Assembly: GCF_014297365.1 (NCBI RefSeq)
Contig: NZ_JACOQD010000003.1
Coordinates: 186,001-250,000 of the forward strand
Length of the DNA: 64,000 nucleotides
Direction: 5' to 3'
Source: Winogradskyella echinorum
Lineage (GTDB): Bacteria > Bacteroidota > Bacteroidia > Flavobacteriales > Flavobacteriaceae
The translations under genes were made by a program, and so were the position numbers. The notes beneath the pieces were generated by a model that was not told the DNA's origin, searched no databases, and was given only the letters and a program-made list of their open reading frames with translations. How positions within the stretch are numbered: position 1 is the first letter of the stretch; each line of letters opens with the position of its first letter. Positions 8,451 to 17,486 of the stretch are shown in pieces.

Positions 8451-9278
8451 ATGTTACGTCTTGTACAATTAGAATTACAAAAACTTTGGCTCAATAAAGC
8501 AAGTAAAATATTAATTTTTGTTTCATTTATTCTTCCTTTTACAGTTTTGGTTTTATCATCAATAAAAATCAACTTTTTTGGAATTTTCACGCTAGAGCTA
8601 GGTGAATTAGGCATTTTTAACTTCCCAATTATTTGGCATATTACCACCTTTTTCGCATCCTATTTTAAGTTTTTCTTTGCCATAGTTGTGGTAAGCATGA
8701 TAGGAAATGAATACAGTAATAAAACCCTGAAACAAAACCTTATCGATGGTTTAAGTAAAAAGGAATTTATACTTTCAAAATTCTATACAATTGTATTCTT
8801 TTCTTTGTGTGCCACTATTCTAATTGGCTTAGCTACTTTTTTAATTGGCTTGTACTACTCTAGTTATACTGAAGCAACTATAATCTTTAGAGAAATAGAA
8901 TTCTTATTAGCTTATTTTGTAAAACTTGTTGGCTTTTTTAGCTTATGTCTATTCTTCGGAATGCTTTTGAAACGTTCAGCATTTGCTTTAGGATTTTTAG
9001 TAATACTTTACATTTTAGAATGGATAGTATTTTGGGGAGCTTATGAAGTTTTTGGTAATGCGGATAGTGCATTTAAAGTTAAAAACTTTTTGCCATTAGA
9101 ATCTATGTACAAACTTATAGATCAACCTATTCAGCGTATAGTAATGACAAAATTCCCAGAAAAAACGGATATAGCCTATGATTACGCTGTACATTGGTAC
9201 GAGATTGCCATTGTTTTAGGTTGGACAGCCCTTTTCATCTTTTTATCGTATCGATTATTAAAAAAGAGAGATTTATAA
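8451..9278 (+). CDS. ABC-2 type transporter permease
   Basis: A 275-residue inner-membrane protein with about six hydrophobic segments: a first helix near residues 20-37, a re-entrant or second helix near 60-80, a central pair after GNEYSNKTLKQNLIDGLSKKEF, and a last helix before the C-terminal LLKKRDL. The GNEYSNKT...GLSKKE loop is the family's conserved cytoplasmic coupling region. It pairs with the ATPase encoded just upstream to make an exporter; the substrate (lipid, peptide or antibiotic) is not evident. It starts at an ATG with no visible Shine-Dalgarno sequence, as is normal for the phylum. Confidence 0.87.
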   Translation: MLRLVQLELQKLWLNKASKILIFVSFILPFTVLVLSSIKINFFGIFTLELGELGIFNFPIIWHITTFFASYFKFFFAIVVVSMIGNEYSNKTLKQNLIDGLSKKEFILSKFYTIVFFSLCATILIGLATFLIGLYYSSYTEATIIFREIEFLLAYFVKLVGFFSLCLFFGMLLKRSAFALGFLVILYILEWIVFWGAYEVFGNADSAFKVKNFLPLESMYKLIDQPIQRIVMTKFPEKTDIAYDYAVHWYEIAIVLGWTALFIFLSYRLLKKRDL

Positions 9279-9286
9279 TATCTTTG

Positions 9287-9300
9287 ATAGCAATTGCTAT
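9287..9300. other. Short perfect palindrome, possible weak terminator
   Basis: ATAGCAATTGCTAT is a perfect 14-base palindrome nine bases after the permease stop and is followed by TTAGTTTTTT. It could form a small hairpin with a T-rich tail, or be an operator for the next gene. Confidence 0.35.
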
Positions 9301-9388
9301 TTAGTTTTTTAATACTATAGTAAGGACTTTTTAAGTTCTAATTGTTATATAGTATTGAACAGTGTGTTTTATATACACCAAAGCTATT

Positions 9389-12300
9389 ATGAAAAAGATA
9401 TGTATTGTTCTTCTTTCACTTACATTTTGCTCCGTTTTATTTGGGCAGAGTGAGGCTTCATATTGGTATTTTGGTCAGAATGCAGGTTTACGTTTCGATG
9501 TTACTTCTGGCACTGTAACTGCTATTACCGATGGTCAAATTAATACCTTAGAAGGCTGTACTTCCATATCTGACTCTGATGGAAACCTACTTTTTTATTC
9601 TGATGGCAAAACTGTCTGGAACCAAAACCATCAAGTTATGCCAAATGGTGACTATTTTAATGGTACAGGACTTTTAGGTGATCCTTCTAGTACATCTTCT
9701 GGTCTTATTGTACCGAAACCTCAAGATCCTAGCAAGTATTATATTTTTACCGTTGATGAACCGCATCATAATAATGCCGCAACATTTCCAAATCAAAATA
9801 TAGATGGATCAGTTCCTGGAGAAGATGATGGTTTTAACAATGGCTTCAATTATTCATTAATAGACATGACCCTAAATTCGGGTCTAGGAGATGTCGATGC
9901 TACTGAGAAGAATATCCATTTAATAACTTATGATATCAATGATACTGAAGAGGTTAAATTCAAATGTTCTGAAAAAATTACTGCAGTTAGAGCTGAGGAT
10001 TGTTCTTCTTTCTGGGTTATTACCCAATTTACAAATAAGTTTTATGCTTTTAGAGTAGATGTTAATGGTGTAGATACTACGCCAGTTATTTCTACTGTCG
10101 GTCCTAATATTCCTGTTTCTGGTTATAGACGGAATGCTTTAGGTTATTTAAAAGCTTCACCAGATGGTTCAAAAATTATCGTAGCGCATTATGGAGAAGC
10201 AACTACTATTGGCGGTGATGCAGGAGGAAGTGTATATTTATTTGATTTTGATAGTGCAACTGGTGTTATTTCTAATAGTTTAGAACTATATAGTGCTCAG
10301 AACAATGACAGCCCTTATGGTGTTGAGTTTTCTGCTGAGAATAAAAAAGCTTATGCTACCATAGGTTTAGGAATAAGTGGTAGCCCAGCAAGTCAAATTG
10401 TGCAATGGGATTTAGAGAGTGATAACATACCAGCATCAATCCAAGTAATTCATAGCTCTAATGATATTAGTGCTGGAGCTCTTCAACTTGGTATAGATAG
10501 ACGTATTTACAGAGCGCAGCTAAGTTTTAACGGTAATTTTGATGTTTCTCGATTTATTGGTGTCATTAATAATCCCGAAGCTGACGGCTTAGCCGCTAAT
10601 TACGACGAGCAAGGTATAAGATTAGATGTTGGTGGCGGACTAGCTTTAAACACCAGTCGATTGGGTTTGCCTCCATTTATTCAATCCTTATTTAATTCTC
10701 AAATAGACATTATAAGAAACGATTTAAGCACTACCGAATTAAGACTTTGTACGGGAGATAGCTATACACTTCAGGCAGATGATATTCCTGGAGCAGATTA
10801 TTTTTGGTCTTTTGATGGTAATCCTTTACCCGAAGATTCTTTTGAGTTATTTGTAGATACACCAGGATTTTACGAAGTATATATTGAGCCTAATAATGGT
10901 GATTGCCCAATTGAAGGCAGTGCGGTTGTTGGTGTATACGATATACCTGTAGCTCATGATGTTTCAGATGTGGTTGCTTGTGATGACGCTGGTAACGATG
11001 GTTTAACCACTTTCGATTTTACTCCAAAAGATAGTGAAGCATTATCAACCCAAAATCCAGCAGATTACAATGTGCGTTATTTTGAATCGCTAGAAGAAGC
11101 TAACAATCGTGAAAACGAAATTACATTTCCGTATACTAATATTAGTGATCCGCAAACTATTTATGTACGTGTAGAAAATAGCGAAAATCCGAATTGTTTT
11201 GATGTCACTAATTTTGAACTCGACGTTTTTAATACACCACAAATTGTTCAAATTAATAATGTAGAATTCTGTGATAACGAAGATGATCCTTTGGATGGAA
11301 TTGCCACTATAGATTTGTCAGAATTGGTTCCTAATATAGTTGGAACACAAGAAAATACAGAAGTTACTTTTCATAGTTCTCAAGACGATGCAGATAGTAA
11401 ATCTAATGAGTTACCAATGAGTTACACCAATTCTAATCCTTTTAACGAAACTATTTTTATTAGAATTGAAAATACCACAAATACAACTTGCTATAGTACT
11501 CAAAGCTTTGAACTCACCGTAAATGATGCTCCTATTGCCAACGATATTACCATTTTACAATGCGACGAAGATGGCATTCCGGAAGGATTTACAACCTTTA
11601 ACATATCTCAATTTGTTGAGGATATAATTGATAATAATTCTAATAGAAACACTCAATTTTATTTATCACAAAATGACGCTGAGAATCAATTAAATGAAAT
11701 TACAAATCCTGAAGCATTTGATAATTTCTTTAATCCACAAATCATCTACACACGAGTTACCAATACCAATACAGGTTGTGTAAGTTATAGTGAAATTTCT
11801 CTCGAAGTAAGCCTAACATCGTCTAATAATGCTAGCATACAGTTATGCGATACAGACGGAAACGAAGATGGTTTTATGAGCTTTAATCTTAATGACACCA
11901 ATGCTATTGTATTAGCTGGCGCACCTGCTGGTTTAAACTTACAATATTTTGAAACTTATGAGGATGCTCTGATTGAAACTAATTCCTTGGCTTCCACATT
12001 TACTAATACCATTCCATACAATCAAACCATATATGCTCGTGTAGAAAATGCGAATGCATGTTATGGCATTAGTCAAATAGAATTAACTGTTTTAGAATTA
12101 CCAAATATCGAAACCGAAGCAGAAACGCATTATTGTCTTAACTTCTTTCCCGAAACTATTGTACTAGATGGTGGTGTTATAAATGATTTGCCTAATAACT
12201 ATTCGTATTTATGGTCTACTGGTGAAGATACAGCTACAATTGAAGTTAATGCTCCTGGAAATTATACCGTAAGAGTTTTCAATGCTAACAATTGTTTTAA

Positions 12301-12811
12301 GGACAGAACCATAACTGTTTTGCCATCTAATATTGCAACTATAACTGATGTAGAAATTATAGATGCCTCTCAAAATAATTCTATTTCGGTGCTTGTAAGT
12401 GGTGAAGGTGATTACGAATTTGCAATCGATGATAGTAATGGACCATACCAAGATTCTAATACTTTTAGCAACCTACAACCTGGTTTATATACTGTTTTTG
12501 TTAGAGATAAAAATAACTGTGGCATTTCCGAAGAGTTAGTTTCAGTTATTGGCTTTCCTAAGTTTTTTACGCCAAATGATGATTCTAAAAACGACTATTG
12601 GCAAGTGAAAGGAATTAGTTCCCAATTTCAAGCAAATTCTTCTATTTTTATATTTAATCGTCATGGAAAACTTTTAAAGGAATTAGACCCTTTAAGTGCT
12701 GGTTGGGATGGCACATATAATGGAGAAAAAATGCCAACAAGCGATTATTGGTTTAAAGTAATCCTTGAAGACGGAAGAACATATACCAGTCATTTTACAC
12801 TAAAACGATGA
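9389..12811 (+). CDS. Large secreted T9SS type B sorting-domain protein
   Basis: From the ATG at 9389 the protein has 1140 residues; a GTG at 9362 in frame would put nine odd residues before the signal peptide. MKKICIVLLSLTFCSVLFGQ is a clear signal peptide. The first ~440 residues look like a beta-propeller-type domain (WYFGQNAGLRF near the start). Four Ig-like modules with CD-x-x-x-DG motifs follow (VACDDAGNDG, EFCDNEDDP, LQCDEDGIPEG, QLCDTDGNEDG), then a LWSTGE/SprB-like segment. The end is a gliding-motility-associated type B sorting domain (FPKFFTPNDD... to HFTLKR). It is exported by Sec, then T9SS, to the cell surface or outside. The stop overlaps the next start (ATGA). The last ~1.1 kb is almost identical to that of the next gene. 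Confidence 0.88.
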   Translation: MKKICIVLLSLTFCSVLFGQSEASYWYFGQNAGLRFDVTSGTVTAITDGQINTLEGCTSISDSDGNLLFYSDGKTVWNQNHQVMPNGDYFNGTGLLGDPSSTSSGLIVPKPQDPSKYYIFTVDEPHHNNAATFPNQNIDGSVPGEDDGFNNGFNYSLIDMTLNSGLGDVDATEKNIHLITYDINDTEEVKFKCSEKITAVRAEDCSSFWVITQFTNKFYAFRVDVNGVDTTPVISTVGPNIPVSGYRRNALGYLKASPDGSKIIVAHYGEATTIGGDAGGSVYLFDFDSATGVISNSLELYSAQNNDSPYGVEFSAENKKAYATIGLGISGSPASQIVQWDLESDNIPASIQVIHSSNDISAGALQLGIDRRIYRAQLSFNGNFDVSRFIGVINNPEADGLAANYDEQGIRLDVGGGLALNTSRLGLPPFIQSLFNSQIDIIRNDLSTTELRLCTGDSYTLQADDIPGADYFWSFDGNPLPEDSFELFVDTPGFYEVYIEPNNGDCPIEGSAVVGVYDIPVAHDVSDVVACDDAGNDGLTTFDFTPKDSEALSTQNPADYNVRYFESLEEANNRENEITFPYTNISDPQTIYVRVENSENPNCFDVTNFELDVFNTPQIVQINNVEFCDNEDDPLDGIATIDLSELVPNIVGTQENTEVTFHSSQDDADSKSNELPMSYTNSNPFNETIFIRIENTTNTTCYSTQSFELTVNDAPIANDITILQCDEDGIPEGFTTFNISQFVEDIIDNNSNRNTQFYLSQNDAENQLNEITNPEAFDNFFNPQIIYTRVTNTNTGCVSYSEISLEVSLTSSNNASIQLCDTDGNEDGFMSFNLNDTNAIVLAGAPAGLNLQYFETYEDALIETNSLASTFTNTIPYNQTIYARVENANACYGISQIELTVLELPNIETEAETHYCLNFFPETIVLDGGVINDLPNNYSYLWSTGEDTATIEVNAPGNYTVRVFNANNCFKDRTITVLPSNIATITDVEIIDASQNNSISVLVSGEGDYEFAIDDSNGPYQDSNTFSNLQPGLYTVFVRDKNNCGISEELVSVIGFPKFFTPNDDSKNDYWQVKGISSQFQANSSIFIFNRHGKLLKELDPLSAGWDGTYNGEKMPTSDYWFKVILEDGRTYTSHFTLKR
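11718..12811 (+). repeat. Duplicated 3' segment, copy 1
   Basis: This 1094-base stretch aligns without indels to 14171-15264 (constant offset 2453) with only scattered substitutions. It covers the fourth C-D module, the LWSTGE segment and the sorting domain. Sequence upstream of 11718 is much less similar between the two genes. Confidence 0.9.
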
Positions 12812-15264
12812 TAATAAAACCAAATCTTTTTTTAAAACCTATACTTCTCTGTCTTATTTGTTTTGTATCTACAATAGTTTTTGCACAAGAGCCAAATGAT
12901 TGTCAGTTTGCTGTAACCGTTTGCGGAAACTCAAATTTTAGTTTCGATGTAAACGGTAGAGGCGTACAAGAGTTGGCAGGCTCTAATACCTGTTCTAGCC
13001 AAGAAAACAATAGCATTTGGTTACAAGTAAATATTGAGAATTCGGGAACATTGGCATTTACGTTAACACCAAACAGTACAAGTATTAATGAAGATTATGA
13101 TTTTTTCATTTTCGGACCAAATGTAAGTTGTGGAAATATTGGGCAGGCGATTCGTTGCTCTACTACAAATCCTGCTGCCGCAAATCAAGGAAACAACTTA
13201 ACTGGTATGAATGCGACTTCGACCGAAACCTCAGAAGGTCCAGGGCAAAATGGTGATAGTTTTGTAAGTGATATAGATGTACTTGCTGGTGAAAGTTATT
13301 TTATAGTAATTGACCGACCAATTGGCAATAGTCCTTTTTCTTTAGAATGGACAGGTACTGCAACATTTCCAGAAGAGCCTTCTAACCCTTTAGCATTAAA
13401 TACTACAACTTTGCCAAACCTAAATGTGTGTGATGCTATTGCACCTTTTGATGATAATATTACAGAAATTGATCTTACCGATTTAACACAAGATATTATT
13501 AATGGAGAAAGTGATATTGCCGTAACCTATCACAATACAGAAAGTGATGCAAACATAAAAGCTGATGCTTTAGGAAATATATTTAATACCACATCTGGTA
13601 ATCAAACCGTATATATTAGAATTGAAAACACAATAACAGGTTGTTTTATCATCAATGATTTTGATATTAATATAACTGAATTCAACAATTTTAATACTCC
13701 AACGGATTACGAAGTCTGTGATGATGATACCGATGGAGATGATCAAAATGGTATCACTACTTTCGATTTTAATATTAAAAGTCAAGAAATCGTAAACGGT
13801 ATAGCAGGTGCAAATTATAATATCACCTATTATTTAAGTGAAGGTGATGCTGAGACGTCTTCTGGTCAGCTACCAAATATTTACACAAACACAACTCCTA
13901 CTCCAACAGAAATATTTGCGAGAATTGAAGACCTTGATTCTGGCTGTGTTGGTTTTACTTCATTTAATATTATAGTTGCAGAAAAACCGATTGCGAATGA
14001 TGTTTCACTGATTCAATGCGACGAGGATGGAATTCCCGAAGGCTTTACAACATTCAACATCACAGAAGCTTTTGATGCAATTACGGATAACAATTTAGAT
14101 GCAACTGTAGAATATTACCTATCTCAAGTAGATGCCGAAAACCAAGAAAATGCTATAGACGGCTATGCTTTTGATAATTTCTTTAATCCACAAATCATCT
14201 ATACAAGAGTTACAAATGCTAATACCGGTTGTGTAAATTATAGTGAAATTTCTCTCGAAGTAAGCCTAACCTCATCTAATAATGCTAGCATACAGTTATG
14301 CGATACAGACGGAAACGAAGATGGTTTTATGAGCTTTAATCTTAATGACACCAATGCTATTGTATTAGCTGGCGCACCTGCTGGTTTAAACTTACAATAT
14401 TTTGAAACTTATGAGGATGCTCTGGTTGAAACTAATCCCTTGGCTTCCACATTTACTAATACCATTCCATACAATCAAACCATATATGCTCGTGTAGAAA
14501 ACGCGAATGCATGTTATGGGATTAGTCAAATAGAATTAACTGTTTTAGAATTACCAAATATCGAAACCGAAGCAGAAACGCATTATTGTCTTAACTTCTT
14601 TCCCGAAACTATTGTACTAGATGGTGGTGTTATAAATGATTTGCCTAATAACTATTCCTATTTATGGTCTACTGGTGAAGATACAGCTACAATTGAAGTT
14701 AATGCACCGGGAAATTATACCGTAAGAGTATTCAATGCTAACAATTGTTTTAAAGACAGAACCATAACTGTTTTGCCATCTAATATTGCAACTATAACTG
14801 ATGTAGAAATTATAGATGCCTCTCAAAATAATTCTATTTCGGTGCTTGTAAGTGGTGAAGGTGATTACGAATTTGCAATCGATGATAGCAACGGACCATA
14901 CCAAGATTCTAATACTTTTAGCAACCTACAACCTGGTTTATATACTGTTTTTGTTAGAGATAAAAACAACTGTGGCATTACCGAAGAGTTAGTTTCAGTT
15001 ATTGGTTTTCCAAAGTTTTTTACGCCAAATGATGATTCTAAAAACGACTATTGGCAAGTGAAAGGAATTAGTTCCCAATTTCAAGCAAATTCTTCTATTT
15101 TTATATTTAATCGTAATGGAAAACTATTAAAAGAATTAGATCCATTAGGTTCTGGTTGGGATGGTACTTTTAATGGTGTAAAAATGCCAACGAGCGATTA
15201 TTGGTTTAAAGTAAAGTTACAAGACGGACGAACTTTTACTAGTCATTTTACTTTGAAGCGATAG
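12808..15264 (+). CDS. Secreted T9SS type B sorting-domain protein
   Basis: An 818-residue protein whose ATG overlaps the preceding stop (ATGA), so translation is probably coupled. The signal peptide ends near VFAQ (about residue 27). The N-terminal ~160 residues (DCQFAVTVCGNSNFSF, then SIWLQVNIENSGTLAFTL and DYDFFIFGP) look like a pre-peptidase-C-terminal or cell-surface jelly-roll-type domain. Four C-D-motif modules follow: NVCDAIAPFDD, EVCDDDTDGDDQNG, IQCDEDGIPEG and QLCDTDGNEDG. It ends with a type B sorting domain closing in SHFTLKR. The C-terminal ~365 residues match the upstream protein almost exactly while the N-terminus is unrelated, so the two share a carrier tail with different heads. 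Confidence 0.88.
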   Translation: MIIKPNLFLKPILLCLICFVSTIVFAQEPNDCQFAVTVCGNSNFSFDVNGRGVQELAGSNTCSSQENNSIWLQVNIENSGTLAFTLTPNSTSINEDYDFFIFGPNVSCGNIGQAIRCSTTNPAAANQGNNLTGMNATSTETSEGPGQNGDSFVSDIDVLAGESYFIVIDRPIGNSPFSLEWTGTATFPEEPSNPLALNTTTLPNLNVCDAIAPFDDNITEIDLTDLTQDIINGESDIAVTYHNTESDANIKADALGNIFNTTSGNQTVYIRIENTITGCFIINDFDINITEFNNFNTPTDYEVCDDDTDGDDQNGITTFDFNIKSQEIVNGIAGANYNITYYLSEGDAETSSGQLPNIYTNTTPTPTEIFARIEDLDSGCVGFTSFNIIVAEKPIANDVSLIQCDEDGIPEGFTTFNITEAFDAITDNNLDATVEYYLSQVDAENQENAIDGYAFDNFFNPQIIYTRVTNANTGCVNYSEISLEVSLTSSNNASIQLCDTDGNEDGFMSFNLNDTNAIVLAGAPAGLNLQYFETYEDALVETNPLASTFTNTIPYNQTIYARVENANACYGISQIELTVLELPNIETEAETHYCLNFFPETIVLDGGVINDLPNNYSYLWSTGEDTATIEVNAPGNYTVRVFNANNCFKDRTITVLPSNIATITDVEIIDASQNNSISVLVSGEGDYEFAIDDSNGPYQDSNTFSNLQPGLYTVFVRDKNNCGITEELVSVIGFPKFFTPNDDSKNDYWQVKGISSQFQANSSIFIFNRNGKLLKELDPLGSGWDGTFNGVKMPTSDYWFKVKLQDGRTFTSHFTLKR
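14171..15264 (+). repeat. Duplicated 3' segment, copy 2
   Basis: Partner of 11718-12811. The differences are mostly silent or single-residue (for example SCHFGIS versus GIT around the CGIS/CGIT site and NRHGK versus NRNGK), and the frame and length are kept to the stop codon. Confidence 0.9.
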
Positions 15265-15301
15265 TATAAAAAGCGTAATTTAGTCCTACCTAACCTTAAC
15301 C

Positions 15302-17083
15302 GTGAAAAAAATCCACTACATATTATGTTTCTTATTGTTTGGCGCTAGTAGTCAATTAATGGCCCAAGACATTTCATTGTTTCAACAATTTAATGGTCAC
15401 TATGATTATACAGCCTTTGGTAATACTCTAAATGCAATAGAAAACGGCTCTGGTGGAAATTGCTCTATACTAACTTCCTCTTCTGCTGACCTAAACTTAA
15501 ATGCCAATCAAAATATAGTAGCTGCATATTTGTATTGGGCTGGTTCTGGTAATGGTGATTTCGATATTGCATTAAACGGAACACCAATAACCGCTCAACG
15601 CACCTTTAACGATGCATTAGATCCTACACGTGTATTTTTTGCAGCATTTGCCGATGTTACAGATATTATAACTAACCAAGGAAGCACAACTTATACCATT
15701 TCAGATTTCGATTTATCTGCAATCATTAATCCTTTTTGTCCTACAGGCACAAATTTTGGTGGTTGGGCGATAACCGTTATTTACCAAGATGATAGTTTAC
15801 CTCTTAATCAACTTAATGTTTATGATGGTTTGCAAAGTGTACCAACGTTTTTAAGCATAACGCTAGACAATCTAAATGTTTTAGATAACGAAGATGCAAA
15901 AATTGGTTTTGTTGCATGGGAAGGAGATGCTGGTTTAGCTGTAAATGAACAATTAACCATCAACGGAAATGTGATAAGTAATTTTCCATTAAATCCTGCA
16001 AATAATGCGTTTAATGGCACTAACTCATTTACTGGAGCTAGCGACTTATACAACATGGATATTGATGTATACAATATTCAGGATAATATTAGTATTGGTG
16101 ACACATCTGCAACTATTGAGCTGACTTCTGGGCAAGATTTTGTGATGATTAATAATATTATTACCGTTCTAAATAGTCAATTACCAGATGCCTCTATAAG
16201 TATTGACGACTATATTGTAAACTGTGGAGATAATAGTGTTGAGCTTTTTTATACCGTTTATAACACCAACAGTACAGATACTTTACCAGCCAATACACTA
16301 ATTGCTTTTTATGTAGATGGTATTTTAATTGGACAAAGCCAAACCACTAATGCAATTACTATTGGAGCTAGCGAAAGTGGTTCTATAATCGTATCTGTAC
16401 CAGATGATATAGATCCTAATTTAACTATTATTGCCATTGTAGACGATGATGGCAACATGACCGGAACTATTACTGAGATCAATGAAGACAACAATATTAC
16501 ATTTGAAGATATTGAATTATTAGTAATACCAGATATTGTTACTCTACCAAACCTTATAGGCTGTAATGAAGGTTTTGAAATATCTACTTATAATTTGTAC
16601 GATGCATTAGAAGGTCAAGATTTTAATGAAGAAAATATTACATTTTACCAGTCGCTTGAAGATTTAGAAACAGGATCTAGCCCTATTTTAATTCCGAGTG
16701 ATTTTAACAATACATCTAGCCCAGAAACTATATATGTAAGACTAACAAGTCCACCATGTTATGAAGTTTTTCAGTTCGATCTTACCATTGAAAATTGCCC
16801 ACCATTTATTCCTGATGGATTTTCACCTAATGGTGATACACTTAATGATTGGTTTAACATTGAAGGATTATACAATATATTTACTGAGCACAATCTAATA
16901 ATATATAATCGTTATGGTGATATTGTTTTTGAAGGTAATAATGATAAACCTTGGTATGGTAAAATTAACAGAGGATTAAATAAACAAGGTAGTAAAGCTC
17001 CTGTTGGAACATACTATTACATTCTAAATCTAAATGACCCAAATTATCAACCTATCGTCGGTTGGGTATATCTCAATTATTAA
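15302..17083 (+). CDS. Secreted CARDB-like protein with variant type B sorting domain
   Basis: A 593-residue protein starting at GTG 15302, with signal peptide MKKIHYILCFLLFGASSQLMAQ; no upstream in-frame ATG is available. Residues ~25-290 form a domain containing AAYLYWAGSGNGDFDI and GWAITVIYQDD, seen in other secreted proteins with DUF11/CARDB partners but not named with confidence. Residues ~297-405 resemble a CARDB-type Ig domain (NTLIAFYVDG, then ITEINEDNNIT). One short C-x-x-x-G module follows (GCNEGFEISTYNL). The C-terminus (DGFSPNGDTLNDWF, IIYNRYGDIVFEGNN, then PVGTYYYIL) is the type B sorting domain but ends VGWVYLNY, not in the xGHFxLxR ending of its neighbours. A terminator follows 23 bases later, closing this operon. 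Confidence 0.84.
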   Translation: MKKIHYILCFLLFGASSQLMAQDISLFQQFNGHYDYTAFGNTLNAIENGSGGNCSILTSSSADLNLNANQNIVAAYLYWAGSGNGDFDIALNGTPITAQRTFNDALDPTRVFFAAFADVTDIITNQGSTTYTISDFDLSAIINPFCPTGTNFGGWAITVIYQDDSLPLNQLNVYDGLQSVPTFLSITLDNLNVLDNEDAKIGFVAWEGDAGLAVNEQLTINGNVISNFPLNPANNAFNGTNSFTGASDLYNMDIDVYNIQDNISIGDTSATIELTSGQDFVMINNIITVLNSQLPDASISIDDYIVNCGDNSVELFYTVYNTNSTDTLPANTLIAFYVDGILIGQSQTTNAITIGASESGSIIVSVPDDIDPNLTIIAIVDDDGNMTGTITEINEDNNITFEDIELLVIPDIVTLPNLIGCNEGFEISTYNLYDALEGQDFNEENITFYQSLEDLETGSSPILIPSDFNNTSSPETIYVRLTSPPCYEVFQFDLTIENCPPFIPDGFSPNGDTLNDWFNIEGLYNIFTEHNLIIYNRYGDIVFEGNNDKPWYGKINRGLNKQGSKAPVGTYYYILNLNDPNYQPIVGWVYLNY

Positions 17084-17106
17084 TACCTCATTAATGTTAA
17101 AGTTTT

Positions 17107-17128
17107 AGACGGTTCGTCTTATTTTTTT
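17107..17128 (+). terminator. Rho-independent terminator
   Basis: AGACG-GTT-CGTCT followed by TATTTTTTT, 23 bases after the stop codon. The stem is short (5 bp, extendable by A-T pairs) but the T tract is strong. Confidence 0.7.
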
Positions 17129-17291
17129 GTGGATCTCTTTTTCTTGGTATATTTTTATGAACGTTAATAGTATTTGCTATTATTTTCCCTCCACATTTAC
17201 AATTATTTCCCTCAAAATATAAAAGCATTGAGTTTAGGTTAAGGTATCCTTTTGTGTAAAATCATGAAGATATGTTAGAATTCAATTTGGG
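17129..17291. other. Intergenic stretch between two terminators
   Basis: Part of the 403-base gap 17084-17486, the only gap over 300 bases in the window. No open frame of useful length was seen on either strand. It is AT-rich, has two TTTCCCTC copies (17184-17191 and 17206-17213 region) and a small inverted repeat AATAG...CTATT near 17167-17182. It lies between two terminator hairpins, so it could encode a small RNA; see findings. The remainder (17321-17486) is the leader and promoter region of the next gene, with a weak TACTTTTC -7-like element near 17406. Confidence 0.35.
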
Positions 17292-17320
17292 AAAAAAGGC
17301 CTCTTAAAGAGGTCTTTTTT
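17292..17320 (+). terminator. Rho-independent terminator, possibly of an unannotated RNA
   Basis: AAAAAAGGCCTC-TTAAA-GAGGTCTTTTTT forms a 6-bp GC-rich stem with one G-U pair plus A-T extension, then a T tract. It is 208 bases beyond the last stop codon and downstream of another terminator, so the transcript it ends is not explained by a coding gene. Confidence 0.75.
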
Positions 17321-17486
17321 ATTGTAAAATGTAAGGCAAAACGCTAGTTATGTTAACATTTTGTGTATTTTGTCGTCTTTTTTTGTATTTCATCTTTTTT
17401 ACTTATACTTTTCGCACACAGAGCGTGTTATAAATATTAGCCCAAATCTAAACTATACACTGACTTTCAAACCTTAACCGAAACAA

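Noticed and set aside
12209..12451. Minus-strand ORF with an almost identical copy at 14662-14904
   Set aside because: Both are shadows inside the duplicated 3' segment; the repetition comes from the coding strand.
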